A stretch of DNA of 51,253 nt from Vibrio tasmaniensis 1F-187 (GCF_000272405.2 NZ_AJZM02000372.1:33622-84874); one strand, 5' to 3'; positions 9,429 to 18,226 are shown, counted from the first letter of the stretch. Notes: a model not told the origin generated them from the sequence alone. Translations and numbers: made by a program.

Positions 9429-10217
9429 CTACAGTTGTTGGTTAACGAAGCTCATCATCTTATCTACCGCCGAGATAACTTTTGAGTTCATTTCGTATAC
9501 ACGTTGAGCTTCAATCATGTTAACCAACTCTTCAGTTACGTTTACATTGGATGCTTCAAGCATAGACTGACGAACATTACCTAAGCCATTCAACCCCGGA
9601 ACACCCTCTTGCGGGTCACCACTTGCACCTGTAGGCAAGTAAAGGTTTTGGCCAATGGGCTCTAAACCACCTGGGTTTACGAAATCAGTAATAGTGATTT
9701 GACCAACCACGACGTTGTCTTGCTGACCACGTAGACGAACCGACACCTCACCATCGTTCCCAACCGTTACCGAGATCGCGTCTTCAGGAATAACGATTTC
9801 GGGTTGTAGGGCATAACCTTGACCCGATGTTACGATCGCGCCGTCACCGTTCAATGTGAACTGACCATTACGGCTGTAACCTGTTTCACCGTCTGGCATC
9901 TCAACTTGGAAGAAACCGTCGCCTTCAATCATCATATCTAGGCTATTCGACGTTGTTTGTGCGTTACCGTGAGTGTGCACCTTTTGGGTTGCAACTACCT
10001 TAGAACCAGCACCCAACATCAAACCACTTGGCAACTCAGTATTCTGAGACGATTGGCCACCTGGTTGGTTAATATTCTGATAGAACAGATCTTCAAACAC
10101 CGCGCGGCTCTTTTTAAAACCAATGGTTGAGGCGTTGGCAAGGTTGTTTGAAATTGTTGAAATATTGGTTTGTTGGGCGTCTAAACCGGTTTTACTTACC
10201 CATAATGCTGGATGCAT
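9429..10217 (-). CDS. flgG: Flagellar distal rod protein
   Basis: FlgG builds the distal rod crossing the periplasm. The 262-residue protein begins MHPALWVSKTGLDAQQ with the rod signature ISTISNNLANASTIGFKKSR. It ends in the conserved C-terminal helix (TEELVNMIEAQRVYEMNSK, then ISAVDKMMSFVNQQL). It has no signal peptide, as expected for flagellar type III export. It lies 21 bases downstream of flgF. Confidence 0.98.
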   Translation of the reverse strand: MHPALWVSKTGLDAQQTNISTISNNLANASTIGFKKSRAVFEDLFYQNINQPGGQSSQNTELPSGLMLGAGSKVVATQKVHTHGNAQTTSNSLDMMIEGDGFFQVEMPDGETGYSRNGQFTLNGDGAIVTSGQGYALQPEIVIPEDAISVTVGNDGEVSVRLRGQQDNVVVGQITITDFVNPGGLEPIGQNLYLPTGASGDPQEGVPGLNGLGNVRQSMLEASNVNVTEELVNMIEAQRVYEMNSKVISAVDKMMSFVNQQL

Positions 10218-10238
10218 AGTAATTTCCTTAAAATTCTA

Positions 10239-10988
10239 TTAGCTCATACGAAGCAGTGAATCAGACGACTTGTCCATTTCCTCTGCTGTGCTCATCATCT
10301 TGACCTGCATTTCAAACTGACGTTGTAAGTCAATTAAGCTGGTCATTTCACCTACGGCATTTACGTTACTGCCTTCGATAGCACCTTTAAGCAACGTTAC
10401 CGCTGCATCTGCTTCGTATGCCTGATCTGGGTTTTTCGAACGGAAGAGGCCATTCGTATCTTTAAACAAGCTTTGGTTATCTGGACGCACAAGCTTAATA
10501 CGATCAACTACGGCTAATTCTTCAGCTGGAGCGCCTTGAGGAATCACCGAAATCGTACCATCAGTACCAATTTCTACTTTACTGATTGGGATTGGGAGCG
10601 TGATTGGTGCGTCGTTTTCCCCAAGCACTAAATGGCCACTTGCGTTGGTAAGTAGACCGTTTTGGTCAACCCTTAGGTTACCGTTACGAGTTAAACCTTC
10701 ACGACCAGTGTTGTCCATAACTGAAATCCAACCATCACCTTGAATGGTGACGTCTAGATCTCGGCCTGTAGTAACCACACTACCCTGAGCGAAATTATGA
10801 CCCGGACGCTCTGTCATGCTGAAAACACGAGTAGGCATACCTTCGCCATACGCTTGCATTGAACGTGCCTGTGCTAAATCAGCACGGAAACCCGTTGTAC
10901 TTACATTGGCAAGGTTGTTCGAACGCAGCTGCAAAGCCTGCATATTTTGCTTAGCGCCGCTCATGGCAAGAAACAGTGCGCGATCCAT
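10239..10988 (-). CDS. flgF: Flagellar proximal rod protein FlgF
   Basis: FlgF is a proximal rod subunit. I place the start at the ATG at 10988 (MDRALFLAMSGAKQNMQALQ), which has a GGAG eight bases upstream. A longer frame to 11033 would add 15 unrelated residues and would begin at or upstream of the likely transcription start. The protein has 249 residues, with the rod motif LRSNNLANVSTTGFRADLAQ and the C-terminal LIDLQRQFEMQVKMMSTAEEMDKSSDSLLRMS. It is first gene of flgF-G-H-I-J and has its own sigma-54 promoter. Confidence 0.95.
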   Translation of the reverse strand: MDRALFLAMSGAKQNMQALQLRSNNLANVSTTGFRADLAQARSMQAYGEGMPTRVFSMTERPGHNFAQGSVVTTGRDLDVTIQGDGWISVMDNTGREGLTRNGNLRVDQNGLLTNASGHLVLGENDAPITLPIPISKVEIGTDGTISVIPQGAPAEELAVVDRIKLVRPDNQSLFKDTNGLFRSKNPDQAYEADAAVTLLKGAIEGSNVNAVGEMTSLIDLQRQFEMQVKMMSTAEEMDKSSDSLLRMS

Positions 10989-11023
10989 AATTTTGCTCCA
11001 AAAATCATTTTCTGGAACTAATA

Positions 11024-11041
11024 AAGCAAACACTATGCCAA
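11024..11041 (-). promoter_or_regulatory. Sigma-54 promoter of flgF-flgJ
   Basis: Minus strand TTGGCATAGTGTTTGCT has GG at 11039-11038, ten bases, GC at 11027-11026. It is near-perfect against TGGCAYR-N4-TTGC and lies about 37 bases before the flgF ATG. It makes flgF-J transcribable independently of flgB-E. Confidence 0.87.
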
Positions 11042-11198
11042 TATTTTTAACTGTTATTTATCAAAAACTTAAACGGAGAAACAACAAAAAAAACTGACCA
11101 TAAAGGATCATTGAGGAAGAATTGTTGCCAGAGGCATTACCGGGCGGCAATAGGGGCGGCAAATAGAAAAACAAACAGCCATACGTAATTCATCAACA

Positions 11199-11229
11199 AT
11201 ACCCAATTCAATAACATTGAATTGGGTAT
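11199..11229 (-). other. Perfect 14-bp hairpin between flgE and flgF
   Basis: ATACCCAATTCAAT (11199-11212) and ATTGAATTGGGTAT (11216-11229) form a perfect stem with loop AAC, 28 bases after the flgE stop. On the minus strand it is followed by TGTTGATG, with no T-run. It may be a weak terminator, an RNA processing or stability stem, or a cruciform. The 11042-11198 stretch holds no gene but repeats GGGCGGCAA/GGGGCGGCAA. Confidence 0.6.
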
Positions 11230-11257
11230 TCGCAGATGATTCAAACGCTCGAAACGA

Positions 11258-12562
11258 TTAACGAATCTGAAGAATATTCTGTTGTAGTTGGTTGTGTACT
11301 TCTAGAGAACGAGAGTTCGCTTGGAAGTTACGTTGAGCAGAAATCAAATCAACCAATTCTTGAGTCATATCGATATTCGACTGCTCTAGTGAGCCATTGT
11401 TGATACTACCAAATGAACCTTTATTTGATTCACCCCAGATTTTATCACCTGAAGCGTTAGTAGAATCCCATTGAGTGCCGCCTTTCTTATCTAGACCATG
11501 CTCATTAGGTACACGAACTAAACCTACGCGGCCTAGTATCACATTTTCACCGTTTGAGTAACTGCCTAGAACACTGCCGTACTCATCGAAATCGATTTTC
11601 GTTAAGAAACCAGTTGTCGCGCCATCTTCATCAAACCTAGACAGTTCGAATGGAGCGGCAAACTGAGTTGAAGAATCCAGACCAAAGTTAAGTACCTGTG
11701 TCGGATCTGCACCGTTCAAATCAATTGCGTTCTCACCAGCGCCGATAGGATCAGATAGAATTGGCTGACCACTGTTAAGGCTTGCTAAGGTACCGTCATT
11801 GTTGAATTTCATGGTGTGACCAACATGACCTGCTGAATTCGTCGCGTCGCCACCAGTAATATTTACCGGCTTCTCGCCCGTTTCATCTGACATGGTGTAG
11901 TACGTTTGCCAAGTATTCGGTTGAGTCTGATCTTTTAGGTAGTAAGTCGTTAACTTGTAAGACTGTCCCATAGAATCGTAGACCGTCGAAGACGTTGCAC
12001 GGTTATAGGTATCTGGATCTTTGAAGTCAAATGTTGCCGGGTCTTTAAGATCACCGTTCGCAGGAAGGTTAACCCCTACTTCAATGTTTTCTGTCTGTTT
12101 AGGCTTACCAAACTCAGCTGGAATGTCGAGAGGCTTTGGTGCATAAGAAAGAACTTCACCCGAGTTTGGATCGACATCATAACCTAAAAGAAACTCATCA
12201 TTGGCCGTAACCATGTAGTTGTCTTTGTTTAGGTGAAATGCACCATTACGCGTTAGTTCATTGATCTCTGGCACCATACGGTCTTTCGATACTGCAAAGA
12301 AACCAGTACCACTTACACGCAAGTCCATTGGGTTATTCGTATAGATACTTGAACCTTCATGGAACTGTTGTGCCACTTGGCTAGCTTGCGCACCACCTCC
12401 TGGCGTCGTTTTTGCGTTAGTGAACAACGAGCTTGAGTAAACATCCCCGAACTCCGCACGAGACTCTTTAAAGCCAAATGTGTTTGCGTTCGCAATGTTG
12501 TTACTGGTTGTATTCAGGTCTAACTGTGCAGCGGATAGACCGCTTAAAGATACATATGACAT
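11258..12562 (-). CDS. flgE: Flagellar hook protein
   Basis: FlgE polymerises into the hook, the universal joint. The 434-residue protein starts MSYVSLSGLSAAQLDLNTTSNNIANANTFGFKE, which is the rod/hook N-terminal signature. It ends NIDMTQELVDLISAQRNFQANSRSLEVHNQLQQNILQIR, the matching C-terminal helix. The centre is variable and rich in Gly, Asp and Thr, as in other Vibrio hooks. It lies 45 bases after flgD and is last in the flgB-C-D-E set before the flgF promoter. Confidence 0.97.
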   Translation of the reverse strand: MSYVSLSGLSAAQLDLNTTSNNIANANTFGFKESRAEFGDVYSSSLFTNAKTTPGGGAQASQVAQQFHEGSSIYTNNPMDLRVSGTGFFAVSKDRMVPEINELTRNGAFHLNKDNYMVTANDEFLLGYDVDPNSGEVLSYAPKPLDIPAEFGKPKQTENIEVGVNLPANGDLKDPATFDFKDPDTYNRATSSTVYDSMGQSYKLTTYYLKDQTQPNTWQTYYTMSDETGEKPVNITGGDATNSAGHVGHTMKFNNDGTLASLNSGQPILSDPIGAGENAIDLNGADPTQVLNFGLDSSTQFAAPFELSRFDEDGATTGFLTKIDFDEYGSVLGSYSNGENVILGRVGLVRVPNEHGLDKKGGTQWDSTNASGDKIWGESNKGSFGSINNGSLEQSNIDMTQELVDLISAQRNFQANSRSLEVHNQLQQNILQIR

Positions 12563-12607
12563 TCCAATATTCTCCTAATCTAGCTAGCATAATCACTCTA
12601 AAAAGAG

Positions 12608-13318
12608 CTACGCTTTACCAACTTCTAGTACTTCAGCAAGTCGTACTGGCGATGTAAAACCAGCCAGATTGAGTAGTACGTTGCCATCACCTTTACCAAG
12701 AAGCACACTGTTCACGTTCGCATAACTCGACACTTGGAACTCTGTGTTCTCACCTTCCAATAAACCCGACGCTTTCACGTTGTATTTACCGGCCGGCAAT
12801 GGATTACCGTCTTCGTCTTTTCCGTCCCACTCAACACGCGTGTCACCAGATGGTTTTGAGCCGATATCAAAAGTGCGAACCAATTGGCCAACTTCATTCT
12901 CAACACGGACCATTACATTGTCCATTGCCTGAGGAAGCTTAACCATTGACGCCATACCGCCATCACCTTGTTTCACACCTGCCGCTCCAGGAACCAATAC
13001 ATCGCGGCCAACCAAAGAAGATGCCTGCAGTGCTTGGTTAGAGGTCATTGATGAATTCAAGCTTTCAAACTGTGTATTCATTTTGCCAATGCCATCTACG
13101 GTCGCAAATGAAGCCATTTGCGCAATCATCTGGTCATTGCTAACCGGCTTAAAAGGGTCTTGTTGTGCAAGTTGCTTAGTCAACAACGATAAGAAGTCAT
13201 CTTGTTTAAGATCTTGCTTACCTGTCGTTTCATCGGGCTTCTTAGCACCATCTTGAAGACTCTTCAGCTGGTCAACATAGGACAAGCCGCTTTGACCAAC
13301 ATTGTTGATTCCAGCCAT
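12608..13318 (-). CDS. flgD: Flagellar hook assembly (cap) protein
   Basis: FlgD caps the growing hook and guides FlgE insertion. The 236 residues include the N-terminal scaffold motif KQDLKQDDFLSLLTKQLAQQDPFKP (residues about 33-57), with the sequence PVSNDQMIAQMASF after it. A C-terminal FlgD Ig-like/tudor region follows, with WDGKDEDGNPLPAGKYNV. Its order between flgC and flgE is invariant in Vibrio. Gap to flgC is 17 bases. Confidence 0.96.
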   Translation of the reverse strand: MAGINNVGQSGLSYVDQLKSLQDGAKKPDETTGKQDLKQDDFLSLLTKQLAQQDPFKPVSNDQMIAQMASFATVDGIGKMNTQFESLNSSMTSNQALQASSLVGRDVLVPGAAGVKQGDGGMASMVKLPQAMDNVMVRVENEVGQLVRTFDIGSKPSGDTRVEWDGKDEDGNPLPAGKYNVKASGLLEGENTEFQVSSYANVNSVLLGKGDGNVLLNLAGFTSPVRLAEVLEVGKA

Positions 13319-13335
13319 TTGCTACCTCCTTATCC

Positions 13336-13749
13336 TTATTGACCCATCTGCAGCGTACGCAGCAGCATTTGTTTACTCGAGTCAGCAACCTGTACGTTTG
13401 TTTGATACGCACGTGATGCTGAAATCATGTTTGCCATTTCTTCCATAACGTTAACGTTAGGCTTATAGATGTAGCCTTCGTTGTTCGCTAACGGGTGATC
13501 TGGGTTGTACTCCGCATTCAGCGGTTTATCGCTTTCTACGATACCTAATACTTTTACTGGCACAGTGTGACCACTATTACGTGCCTGATTTAACTCAGCG
13601 CCAAACACTGCGTGACGAGCCTTGTAAGTGTCTTTAGCAGAGCTACTTACACTGTCTGCGTTAGCAAGGTTACTTGAGGTAGTATTTAGACGAACAGATT
13701 CAGCACTCATCGCAGAACCAGTCACATTGAATACATTAAATAAGCTCAT
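13336..13749 (-). CDS. flgC: Flagellar proximal rod protein FlgC
   Basis: FlgC is a proximal rod subunit. The 137-residue protein begins MSLFNVFNVTGSAMSAESVRLNTTSSNLANADS and ends with the family helix VNVMEEMANMISASRAYQTNVQVADSSKQMLLRTLQMGQ. Length is typical (about 135). It starts 4 bases after flgB stops, so translation is probably coupled. Confidence 0.97.
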   Translation of the reverse strand: MSLFNVFNVTGSAMSAESVRLNTTSSNLANADSVSSSAKDTYKARHAVFGAELNQARNSGHTVPVKVLGIVESDKPLNAEYNPDHPLANNEGYIYKPNVNVMEEMANMISASRAYQTNVQVADSSKQMLLRTLQMGQ

Positions 13750-13753
13750 CTAG

Positions 13754-14149
13754 TTATTCCCCTTTTATCGCTTTAGTTAAATTCTTGAACTTACTTCCTA
13801 AGAAGTCGAGAGAGGCTTGATGCCTAATTTGGTTTTGCATGAAAAGATTTCGTTCCAAATCCAAATCAACCGTATTGCCATCTCCAGTATCAGGTTGCGT
13901 AGGAATTCGATACTTCGTTTCCCCATTCACCGTTGTTGAGGCAGAAATATGCCGACCGTCTGTTCGGCTAAGACCAATGCTTGCCCCAGAACTTGCCGCC
14001 TGCAGTGATTTATTAAAGTCTAATCCCTTTGCTTTATACCCAGGCGTGTTAGCTTGCGCGATATTGGTGGAAAGCACCTCAGCGTTACGCTCACGTACAC
14101 CAACTGTGTGCTGGTGAATGCCTAAAGCATTGTCAAAAGAAATAGCCAT
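13754..14149 (-). CDS. flgB: Flagellar proximal rod protein FlgB
   Basis: FlgB is a proximal rod subunit next to the FliE/MS-ring junction. The 131 residues begin MAISFDNALGIHQHTVGVRERNAEVLSTNIAQANTPGYKA, the FlgB-type N-terminus. It has the usual short C-terminal helix FMQNQIRHQASLDFLGSKFKNLTKAIKGE. It is first gene of flgB-C-D-E, with a sigma-54 element about 40 bases upstream. Confidence 0.97.
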   Translation of the reverse strand: MAISFDNALGIHQHTVGVRERNAEVLSTNIAQANTPGYKAKGLDFNKSLQAASSGASIGLSRTDGRHISASTTVNGETKYRIPTQPDTGDGNTVDLDLERNLFMQNQIRHQASLDFLGSKFKNLTKAIKGE

Positions 14150-14189
14150 GTAAACCTCAACTCAAGAACTGACTGTTATGAAATAACCC

Positions 14190-14207
14190 AAGCAATATAT
14201 ATACCAA
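14190..14207 (-). promoter_or_regulatory. Sigma-54 promoter of flgB operon
   Basis: Minus strand TTGGTATATATATTGCTT has GG at 14205-14204, ten bases, GC at 14193-14192. The TTGC half is perfect. It lies about 40 bases before the flgB ATG. Confidence 0.82.
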
Positions 14208-14331
14208 CTTTAAAAATAAAGTGGCCGACCATTACTTTTACAGGTTACTCGTGGGTAAACTTGCAATATACAAGCCAACAAATAGAGTAAATTGGAATGT
14301 CACTCTGACTTAAAGATATAGATTAAATGAG

Positions 14332-14362
14332 AAAAAGAAAACCCAGCACTTGGCTGGGTTTT
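14332..14362 (-). terminator. Terminator after cheV-cheR
   Basis: Minus strand AAAACCCAGC-CAAGT-GCTGGGTTTT is followed by CTTTTTCTC. It lies 43 bases after the cheR stop and separates cheV-cheR from flgB. Confidence 0.85.
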
Positions 14363-14404
14363 AAATCTGGACAGTAATATTGCACCTTAAAGTGGTGACA
14401 CTAA

Positions 14405-15232
14405 TTACTTTAATTTGTAGATGATGCCTGGATTACAGCGAACCATTTCAAAACGATCTGTTAAGCCGGTTAACGATTCAGACGCACCCAATAACAGGTA
14501 ACCACCAGGATTCAGGCTATTTGCCATCTGGTTAAGTACTTTTGACTTCATATCCGGAGAGAAATAAATCAACACGTTACGACAAAAGATAATGTCGAAT
14601 TTGCCTAACAGTGCATAGCTCTCCATCAAGTTCTGAGGACGGAAGTTTACCATTCGCTTAACGTTGTCTTTCACTTTCATACGACCATCGCCAGCATCTT
14701 CAAAGAAAGTGCGACGGCGCTCAGGAGAAAGTCCTCGGCCCAAGGCAAGGTTGTCATAAGCGCCAGTGCGGCACATATCTAACATACTTGCTGAAATATC
14801 AGTAGCGGTAATCGATACATTTGGCAACATACCCGGCTTACGTGCTTGGGTCTCAAGTATCGTCATAGCCATTGAGTATGGTTCTTGACCTGAAGAGCTT
14901 GCCGCAGACCAAATCTTGATAGGACGTTTATTTGCCGCTATTTCCGGTAGAAGTTTATCCGCTAGTACAGCAAACGGATAAGTATCTCGGAACCAAAGTG
15001 TCTCGTTAGTCGTCATAGCATCCACTGCCGCCACTCTCAACTCACGGTTTCGACCTGTCACTACATCTCTTAGCAAATCAGACAATGAAGCAACATTAAA
15101 CTTCGTTACTAATGGGCTTAAACGACTGCGCACTAAATACTGCTTACTGTCACCTAATACAATGCCACATTGAGATTCTAAGAAACGGCTGAAATCGCGA
15201 TACTCTTGATCACTTATTGTTATAGCAGTCAT
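14405..15232 (-). CDS. cheR: Chemotaxis protein methyltransferase CheR
   Basis: CheR transfers methyl groups from S-adenosylmethionine to glutamates of chemoreceptors, setting adaptation. The 275 residues have the N-terminal helical domain (about 1-75, FLESQCGIVLGDSKQYLVRSRL) and the catalytic fold (about 80-275). SAM-binding stretches IKIWSAASSSGQEPYSMAM and FDIIFCRNVLIYFS are visible, with the catalytic-domain entry TTNETLWFRD. It lies 11 bases after cheV. The cheV-cheR pair upstream of flgB is the usual Vibrio arrangement. Confidence 0.97.
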   Translation of the reverse strand: MTAITISDQEYRDFSRFLESQCGIVLGDSKQYLVRSRLSPLVTKFNVASLSDLLRDVVTGRNRELRVAAVDAMTTNETLWFRDTYPFAVLADKLLPEIAANKRPIKIWSAASSSGQEPYSMAMTILETQARKPGMLPNVSITATDISASMLDMCRTGAYDNLALGRGLSPERRRTFFEDAGDGRMKVKDNVKRMVNFRPQNLMESYALLGKFDIIFCRNVLIYFSPDMKSKVLNQMANSLNPGGYLLLGASESLTGLTDRFEMVRCNPGIIYKLK

Positions 15233-15243
15233 TAATGTCTCTT

Positions 15244-16170
15244 TTAGTTAGTTAACGCAGCTTTAACCGCGCCACCAAGCTCATCAGGATTGAATTTCGC
15301 GATGAAGGAGTTAGCCCCTACACGCTCAACCATGGCTTGGTTAAATACACCACTCAATGATGAGTGCAAAATTACGTATAAATCTTTTAGTTCTGCGTGA
15401 CGACGAATCTCAGCAGTCAGCGTGTATCCATCCATTTCAGGCATTTCAATATCTGAAATCACCAATGAAATTTGATCGTAAATACTGCCTTCCGATGCCA
15501 TTTTCATCAGAGTCTCATAGGCTTCTTTACCATCTTTGACAGCAATGACCTCAAAACCAATAGATTCTATAGCACGTTGAACCTGCTTACGAGCAACCGT
15601 CGAGTCATCAGCAATCAAGATTCGGCGAACCAATTCTTTCTCTTGTTCAACTTCTGCAATTTCCTCTGCGATTCTGCTATCCATGGTTTCATCAACAGGT
15701 GAGATCTCAGCAAGAATCTTTTCAACATCCAGAATTTCAACCAATTCATTATCGATGTTGGTTACCGCTGTTAGGTAATTATCTTTACCTGAACCATCTG
15801 GTGGTGGAAGAATAGCTTCCCAGTGCATATTAACAATTCTATCTACAGAGCTTACGAGGAATGCTTGGATAGTACGGTTAAATTCAGCAATCACCACAAA
15901 GCACTTATCGATATCAGATGTAGGACGTCCGCCTACCGCTAGGCTCAAATCAATGACAGAAACTGTCTGACCACGAATATGAGCCACACCTTTTACGAGA
16001 TGATGTAAATTTGGCATTAAAGTCAGACGAGGGCATTGTAAAACCTCTTTCACTTTAAATACATTAATACCGTAACGCTGACGCCCCATTAGGCGAAAGG
16101 TTAGTAATTCTAATCGGTTTTGACCGACGAGTTGCGTACGCTGATTCACTGAATCAAGAATACCCGTCAT
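15244..16170 (-). CDS. cheV: Chemotaxis protein CheV (CheW-REC fusion)
   Basis: CheV couples receptors to CheA like CheW and can be phosphorylated. The 308 residues carry a CheW domain (about 15-160, ELLTFRLMGRQRYGINVFKVKEV and GVAHIRGQTVSVIDLS) and a response-regulator receiver domain (about 182-308). The receiver has the acidic pair ADD (187-189), the phospho-acceptor Asp240 in VISDIEMPEMDGY, and the conserved AKF near its end. It starts with a GGAG ribosome site. It is divergent from flgA, with 76 bases between them. Confidence 0.96.
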   Translation of the reverse strand: MTGILDSVNQRTQLVGQNRLELLTFRLMGRQRYGINVFKVKEVLQCPRLTLMPNLHHLVKGVAHIRGQTVSVIDLSLAVGGRPTSDIDKCFVVIAEFNRTIQAFLVSSVDRIVNMHWEAILPPPDGSGKDNYLTAVTNIDNELVEILDVEKILAEISPVDETMDSRIAEEIAEVEQEKELVRRILIADDSTVARKQVQRAIESIGFEVIAVKDGKEAYETLMKMASEGSIYDQISLVISDIEMPEMDGYTLTAEIRRHAELKDLYVILHSSLSGVFNQAMVERVGANSFIAKFNPDELGGAVKAALTN

Positions 16171-16216
16171 GAGCTCATCTCCATATCAAACTTTTTGGAT
16201 AGAAAGTGTTAGTCTA

Positions 16217-16233
16217 CTGCAGGCTACGAACCA
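16217..16233 (-). promoter_or_regulatory. Possible sigma-54 promoter of cheV-cheR
   Basis: Minus strand GTGGTTCGTAGCCTGCA keeps GG-N10-GC (GG at 16232-16231, GC at 16220-16219) but has three mismatches to TGGCACG-N4-TTGC. Position is right, about 37 bases before the likely leader end of cheV. It is the weakest of the seven elements called here. Confidence 0.5.
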
Positions 16234-16246
16234 CTAGAGAAATAAA

Positions 16247-16993
16247 ATGACATATCATAAAGCAAACATATATCTTTTTTCCATAGCTATGTGTAGAACT
16301 ATTTTTAAAACTGTCGCTAAGTTTATCGGCATTCTAACAATATTGTTTAGTTTTTTTACACACGCGGCAACGCCGGAACAAATTGACATGATCCAATCAG
16401 CGGCTGAGCAACACATCCTTGACTCGGTGGAGCAACCGCGAGGCGGTGAACTTTTTGTTAATTCCGCTAATGTAGACTCTAGAATCAAAGCAACAAATTG
16501 TCCTATCCCCCTTGAGACAAGTGCCTCTACAACAACCAACACTCGCAGCAGCATTACTGTTTTAGTTCGTTGTGTTCCTGATGAATGGCGTGTTTACGTG
16601 CCAGTGCGCCTTTCAATGTCAGTACCACTTGTCACAACGACTCGCTCACTGGCGAGAGGCGAAATTGTCGGTCAATACGACGTCACGACTACGATGATTT
16701 CTCTCAACAAATTTCGTCGCCAAGGCTTTACCACCCCACAACAAGTCATCGGTGCTAAGGTAAAAAAGAACCTAAGACCCGGTGATGTTGTCGAAAGAGG
16801 CGATATTTGTGTCGTATGCCGAAATGAGAAGGTTATCATACAGGCAGTAAAAGGTGGCATGACCATTACCACCAAAGGTACTGCACTTACCGATGGCTCA
16901 ATGGGTGATCAAGTTAGGGTGAAAAATGACAAATCACAGCGTATAATCGAAGGTATTGTTACCAGCATGTCTGAAGTCACGGTTTACTTTTAA
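16247..16993 (+). CDS. flgA: Flagellar basal body P-ring formation chaperone FlgA
   Basis: FlgA is a periplasmic chaperone for assembly of FlgI into the P ring. The 248-residue frame has a long N-terminal hydrophobic segment (about residues 22-40, ending FFTHAATPEQ), consistent with a Sec signal cut after HAA. A C-terminal SAF domain contains LARGEIVGQYDV and KKNLRPGDVVERGDI. It ends with the FlgA tail VRVKNDKSQRIIEGIVTSMSEVTVYF. The chosen ATG has only a weak AGAGA ribosome site; an in-frame ATG at 16289 would give a more normal signal length. It is first in flgA-flgM-flgN. Confidence 0.93.
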   Translation: MTYHKANIYLFSIAMCRTIFKTVAKFIGILTILFSFFTHAATPEQIDMIQSAAEQHILDSVEQPRGGELFVNSANVDSRIKATNCPIPLETSASTTTNTRSSITVLVRCVPDEWRVYVPVRLSMSVPLVTTTRSLARGEIVGQYDVTTTMISLNKFRRQGFTTPQQVIGAKVKKNLRPGDVVERGDICVVCRNEKVIIQAVKGGMTITTKGTALTDGSMGDQVRVKNDKSQRIIEGIVTSMSEVTVYF

Positions 16994-17170
16994 CACTTCA
17001 CTTTAAAGTGTCGGTATCGTTAGCGCTTTTATTCTCAACTCTAACATCCAATTATAACGGTTGAGGTGTTTGGTTCGTTTTCGACTATTGAGCTAAAAAT
17101 TGCTAAAGTATTCTCACCCATGGTCGATATTGACTGTACAGGTTCCCATTTTGAAGAAAAAGGCTTAACT

Positions 17171-17488
17171 ATGGCAGGTATTGATAATATTCGTTCAGGG
17201 CAAACCCTAGCGAGCACTAACCGCTCAGCAGTGCGCTCTGATTCTAAGTCTGAGGCATCAAGATCTGATGTATCATCTAAATCACCAGCAAGCAAAGATG
17301 CGGTTTCACTCAGCCAACAAGGCAAGGCGATTGGTCAACTCCATCAAGAGATGGCAGCACAACCAAGTTTCGATTCAGTGAAAGTCGCGGCAATAAAAGA
17401 AGCGATCGCAAATGGTTCATACACTGTTGATCCAGAAAAGTTGGCCGACAACATGATGAAATTTGAAAACGAATTAAAAGGTCTTTAA
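17171..17488 (+). CDS. flgM: Anti-sigma-28 factor FlgM
   Basis: FlgM binds FliA (sigma-28) in the cytoplasm and is secreted through the completed hook, releasing late genes such as the flagellin promoter at about 976-1002. I start it at the ATG at 17171 (MAGIDNIRSGQTLASTN), with AAAAAGG upstream, giving 105 residues. A longer frame from a GTG at 17066 adds 35 residues that do not look like FlgM. The N-terminal half is Ser/Lys-rich and probably disordered. The C-terminal sigma-binding region is VKVAAIKEAIANGSYTVDPEKLADNMMKFE. Confidence 0.93.
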   Translation: MAGIDNIRSGQTLASTNRSAVRSDSKSEASRSDVSSKSPASKDAVSLSQQGKAIGQLHQEMAAQPSFDSVKVAAIKEAIANGSYTVDPEKLADNMMKFENELKGL

Positions 17489-17552
17489 GCAAACATTAGC
17501 TTTTAAATAAAGTTATTACTTTAAAATACAAGAGGTTATAGTAGGTTACATT

Positions 17553-17978
17553 ATGGCGGCACTAGCAGATTTAGTTAATTTCCAACTTCAAAATGCCAAA
17601 GCCTTATCTGAATTATTGAGTTCAGAGAAAATCGCTATTACAAGCCGACAATCAAGCGATATTGAGCGAATAGCCAAAGAGAAAGTGGTTCTTGTTGAAC
17701 AACTAAGATCAACCGATCAACGAATCGCTGCCCATACTAATATATCTGAACTGACCGAGAGCCCTGAACTTGCTCAGTTAGTCACAACCATCAAATCCAT
17801 AGTGCACGACTGCCATCAAGCGAACTTGGTAAATGGCGAAGCCTTGAATCGAGCACACCTTAGCTTCAAAAAACTCAGCAATATGATGCAGCAAAGTCAC
17901 GGCAAAATTGGCATGACCTACAATGCCGGAGGCCAAACGCATACAATTTCTACGCTAGGAACCAACGTTAAAGCCTAG
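17553..17978 (+). CDS. flgN: Flagellar export chaperone FlgN
   Basis: FlgN is the cytoplasmic chaperone for FlgK and FlgL, both encoded here. The 141-residue protein is almost entirely helical and rich in Gln and Ser (MAALADLVNFQLQNAKALSELL). It has the FlgN-family pattern HQANLVNGEALNRAHLSFKKL. It follows flgM by 64 bases, the standard flgA-flgM-flgN order. Sequence conservation in this family is low, so the call rests on both pattern and context. Confidence 0.9.
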   Translation: MAALADLVNFQLQNAKALSELLSSEKIAITSRQSSDIERIAKEKVVLVEQLRSTDQRIAAHTNISELTESPELAQLVTTIKSIVHDCHQANLVNGEALNRAHLSFKKLSNMMQQSHGKIGMTYNAGGQTHTISTLGTNVKA

Positions 17979-18001
17979 TTAGGTAAACCACCTCCCTCTC
18001 A

Positions 18002-18025
18002 TATCTGTATCTGTATCTGTATCTC
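18002..18025 (+). repeat. Short tandem hexamer repeat (TATCTG)n
   Basis: Three perfect TATCTG units followed by TATCTC, 23 bases after the flgN stop. It is non-coding and could vary in copy number between strains. Confidence 0.8.
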
Positions 18026-18096
18026 AGCCTACCCTTCTCGTTACACTAGTCAAATCTCCCACTAAACCTGTGAATGTACTCCCCAAGCCGATAAAC

Positions 18097-18135
18097 AAAA
18101 AAGCGGCAAGTACTTTAATACTTGCCGCTTTCTTA
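18097..18135. terminator. Bidirectional terminator between flgN and flgP
   Basis: AAGCGGCAAGTA (18101-18112) and TACTTGCCGCTT (18119-18130) form a 12-bp stem with six-base loop CTTTAA. A-run on the left and T/TTCTT on the right serve both converging transcripts. Confidence 0.85.
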
Positions 18136-18226
18136 TTCATATCCGTTACTGGTTGCCGTTACGCCATCTGGAAAGCGAATAGCAGCCAATATAACAGGAG
18201 AAACCTATAACTAGACGACCCTTAAA

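Noticed and set aside
17004..17030. Possible sigma-28 promoter before flgM (TAAA-N15-GCGCTTTT)
   Set aside because: The -10 half matches GCCGATAA at too few positions.
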